Part shown: positions 63,237-64,000 of the stretch, one piece after another
How positions within the stretch are numbered: position 1 is the first letter of the stretch
Layout: every line of letters begins with the position of its first letter
Source of the DNA: Euzebya pacifica
GTDB taxonomy: Bacteria; Actinomycetota; Nitriliruptoria; Euzebyales; Euzebyaceae
DNA length: 64,000 bases
Direction: 5' to 3'
Assembly: GCF_003344865.1 (NCBI RefSeq)
Contig: NZ_CP031165.1
Coordinates: 5,709,910 to 5,773,909, forward strand
Notes under the pieces: model-generated
What the model was told of the DNA's origin: nothing
Databases searched by the model: none
Seen by the model: the letters and a program-made list of their open reading frames with translations, nothing else
Program-made: the position numbers and the translations under genes

Positions 63237-64000
63237 ATGGCCGATCTCGAGCACGGTGAGGGCGTCAGGACACGGCAGGTTGCAGGGCTGGAGGTGCTCT
63301 CGGCGGGGGAGCCCTCCGAACGGCCACCGGTCCTGCTGGTCCACGGTGCGTGGCACGGGGCGTGGTGCTGGGCCAGGCACGTCATGCCGTACCTGGCCGA
63401 TGCGGGTTGGGAGGTCCATGCCCTGAGCCTGCGTGGCCACGGCGGTTCGCCCGCGGACTCCTTGAACCGGCTGCGGCTGCGTGACTACGCCGATGACGTG
63501 GCGACGGTTGCCGCGGACCTCGGCCGCGTGGTCCTCGTCGGCCACTCCATGGGGGGAGCGGTGGTCCAGCGGCTGCTGTGCCGTCGGGACCGTCCACCGG
63601 TTGCTGGCGCCGCCCTGCTGGCATCGGTCCCGCCGAGGGGCGTCATCCGCGTCACGACCCAGGTGGCTCGCGAGGAACCCGGGGTGTTCGCGATGACCAA
63701 CCTGACCGCCGATCTCGGCCGCTTGGTGGCCACCCGCGAGCAGGTCCGCAACCTCTTCCTCTCCGCAGACGCCGACCACGAGGTGGTCGACTGGTTGCAC
63801 GAACGGGTGCAGCAGGAGTCCTACCTCGCCTTCCTCGACATGTTGACGCCTCACCGCCCCCGCCGGCGCCCGTCCCTGCCGGTACTGGTGCTGGGTGCAG
63901 CTGACGACCGCATCTTCACGGTGCCCGAGGTCGAGGCGACCGCCGCCGCGTGGGGGACCACGGCCCACATCGTCCCCGAGCTCGCCCACGACGTGATGCT
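63237..64000 (+). CDS. alpha/beta-fold hydrolase (cut by the window end)
   Basis: At least 254 residues; the 3' end lies outside. ATG at 63237 (ATG at 63225 also in frame). Oxyanion-hole motif VLLVHGAWHGAWCW, nucleophile elbow VGHSMGGAV with Ser, acid candidate LGAADDRIFTVPE, and the start of the His motif near ELAHDVM. Resembles small-molecule esterases and hydroxynitrile-lyase-like alpha/beta hydrolases. Substrate unknown. Confidence 0.82.
   Translation, partial: MADLEHGEGVRTRQVAGLEVLSAGEPSERPPVLLVHGAWHGAWCWARHVMPYLADAGWEVHALSLRGHGGSPADSLNRLRLRDYADDVATVAADLGRVVLVGHSMGGAVVQRLLCRRDRPPVAGAALLASVPPRGVIRVTTQVAREEPGVFAMTNLTADLGRLVATREQVRNLFLSADADHEVVDWLHERVQQESYLAFLDMLTPHRPRRRPSLPVLVLGAADDRIFTVPEVEATAAAWGTTAHIVPELAHDVM

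Overview
The window is high-GC bacterial DNA (about 70% G+C by eye) from an actinobacterium. The markers are a dnaK-grpE-dnaJ-hspR operon with a HAIR operator, a qcrCAB cytochrome bcc complex, inositol-3-phosphate synthase next to a PadR regulator, a DUF5318 protein and a PonA-type penicillin-binding protein, and a mycobacterial-type two-domain reductase. Two secreted proteins carry triple cell-wall-binding-repeat-2 (CWB2) arrays, which suggests a deep-branching lineage such as the Nitriliruptoria (Euzebya-like). That assignment is inference. No tRNA, rRNA, CRISPR array, prophage, integrase or transposase was seen.

Layout. 0.2-1.6 kb: a flavin amine oxidase containing a tandem copy of a palindromic element. 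1.8-11.4 kb: a response regulator converging on a seven-gene minus-strand cluster: PotD-like binding protein, DUF5995/cyclic-nucleotide-binding protein, PotA/PotB/PotC-type ABC transporter, a second (sugar-type) binding lipoprotein and a histidine kinase. 11.5-20.6 kb: a MEST-like hydrolase, an unusual one-TM protein, and two paralogous secreted metalloproteases flanking two paralogous acetyltransferases. 20.7-24.9 kb: the heat-shock operon. 25.1-33.4 kb: seven overlapping minus-strand genes resembling a Gram-positive type IV secretion/conjugation apparatus, with no relaxase, coupling protein or integrase in view. 33.5-42.8 kb: short-chain dehydrogenases, a heptad-repeat coiled-coil protein, an M28 peptidase with CWB2 repeats, methyltransferases (one frameshifted), an AlaX-type editing protein and an acetyltransferase. 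43.0-46.4 kb: qcrCAB. 46.4-48.7 kb: a secreted protein with a C39-like cysteine-peptidase-like domain and CWB2 repeats. 49.2-59.2 kb: an envelope block with a GT87-type mannosyltransferase, an ICMT-like methyltransferase, two GT4 glycosyltransferases, PonA, DUF5318, PadR and Ino1; part of this order matches M. tuberculosis Rv0046c-Rv0051. 59.3-64 kb: an FG-GAP lipoprotein, a thiolase and an alpha/beta hydrolase cut by the window edge.

The most notable observations are: (1) a 49-bp palindromic element with conserved ends and a covarying central stem, read in frame inside two unrelated proteins; (2) the reduced type IV secretion-like operon between core genes; (3) the transporter cluster with two binding proteins, a cyclic-nucleotide-binding protein and a two-component system. 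Many genes have a TAGGCT-, TAGCCT- or TAGCAT-like -10 hexamer, and several of these lie 6-8 nt from the start codon, implying leaderless transcripts.
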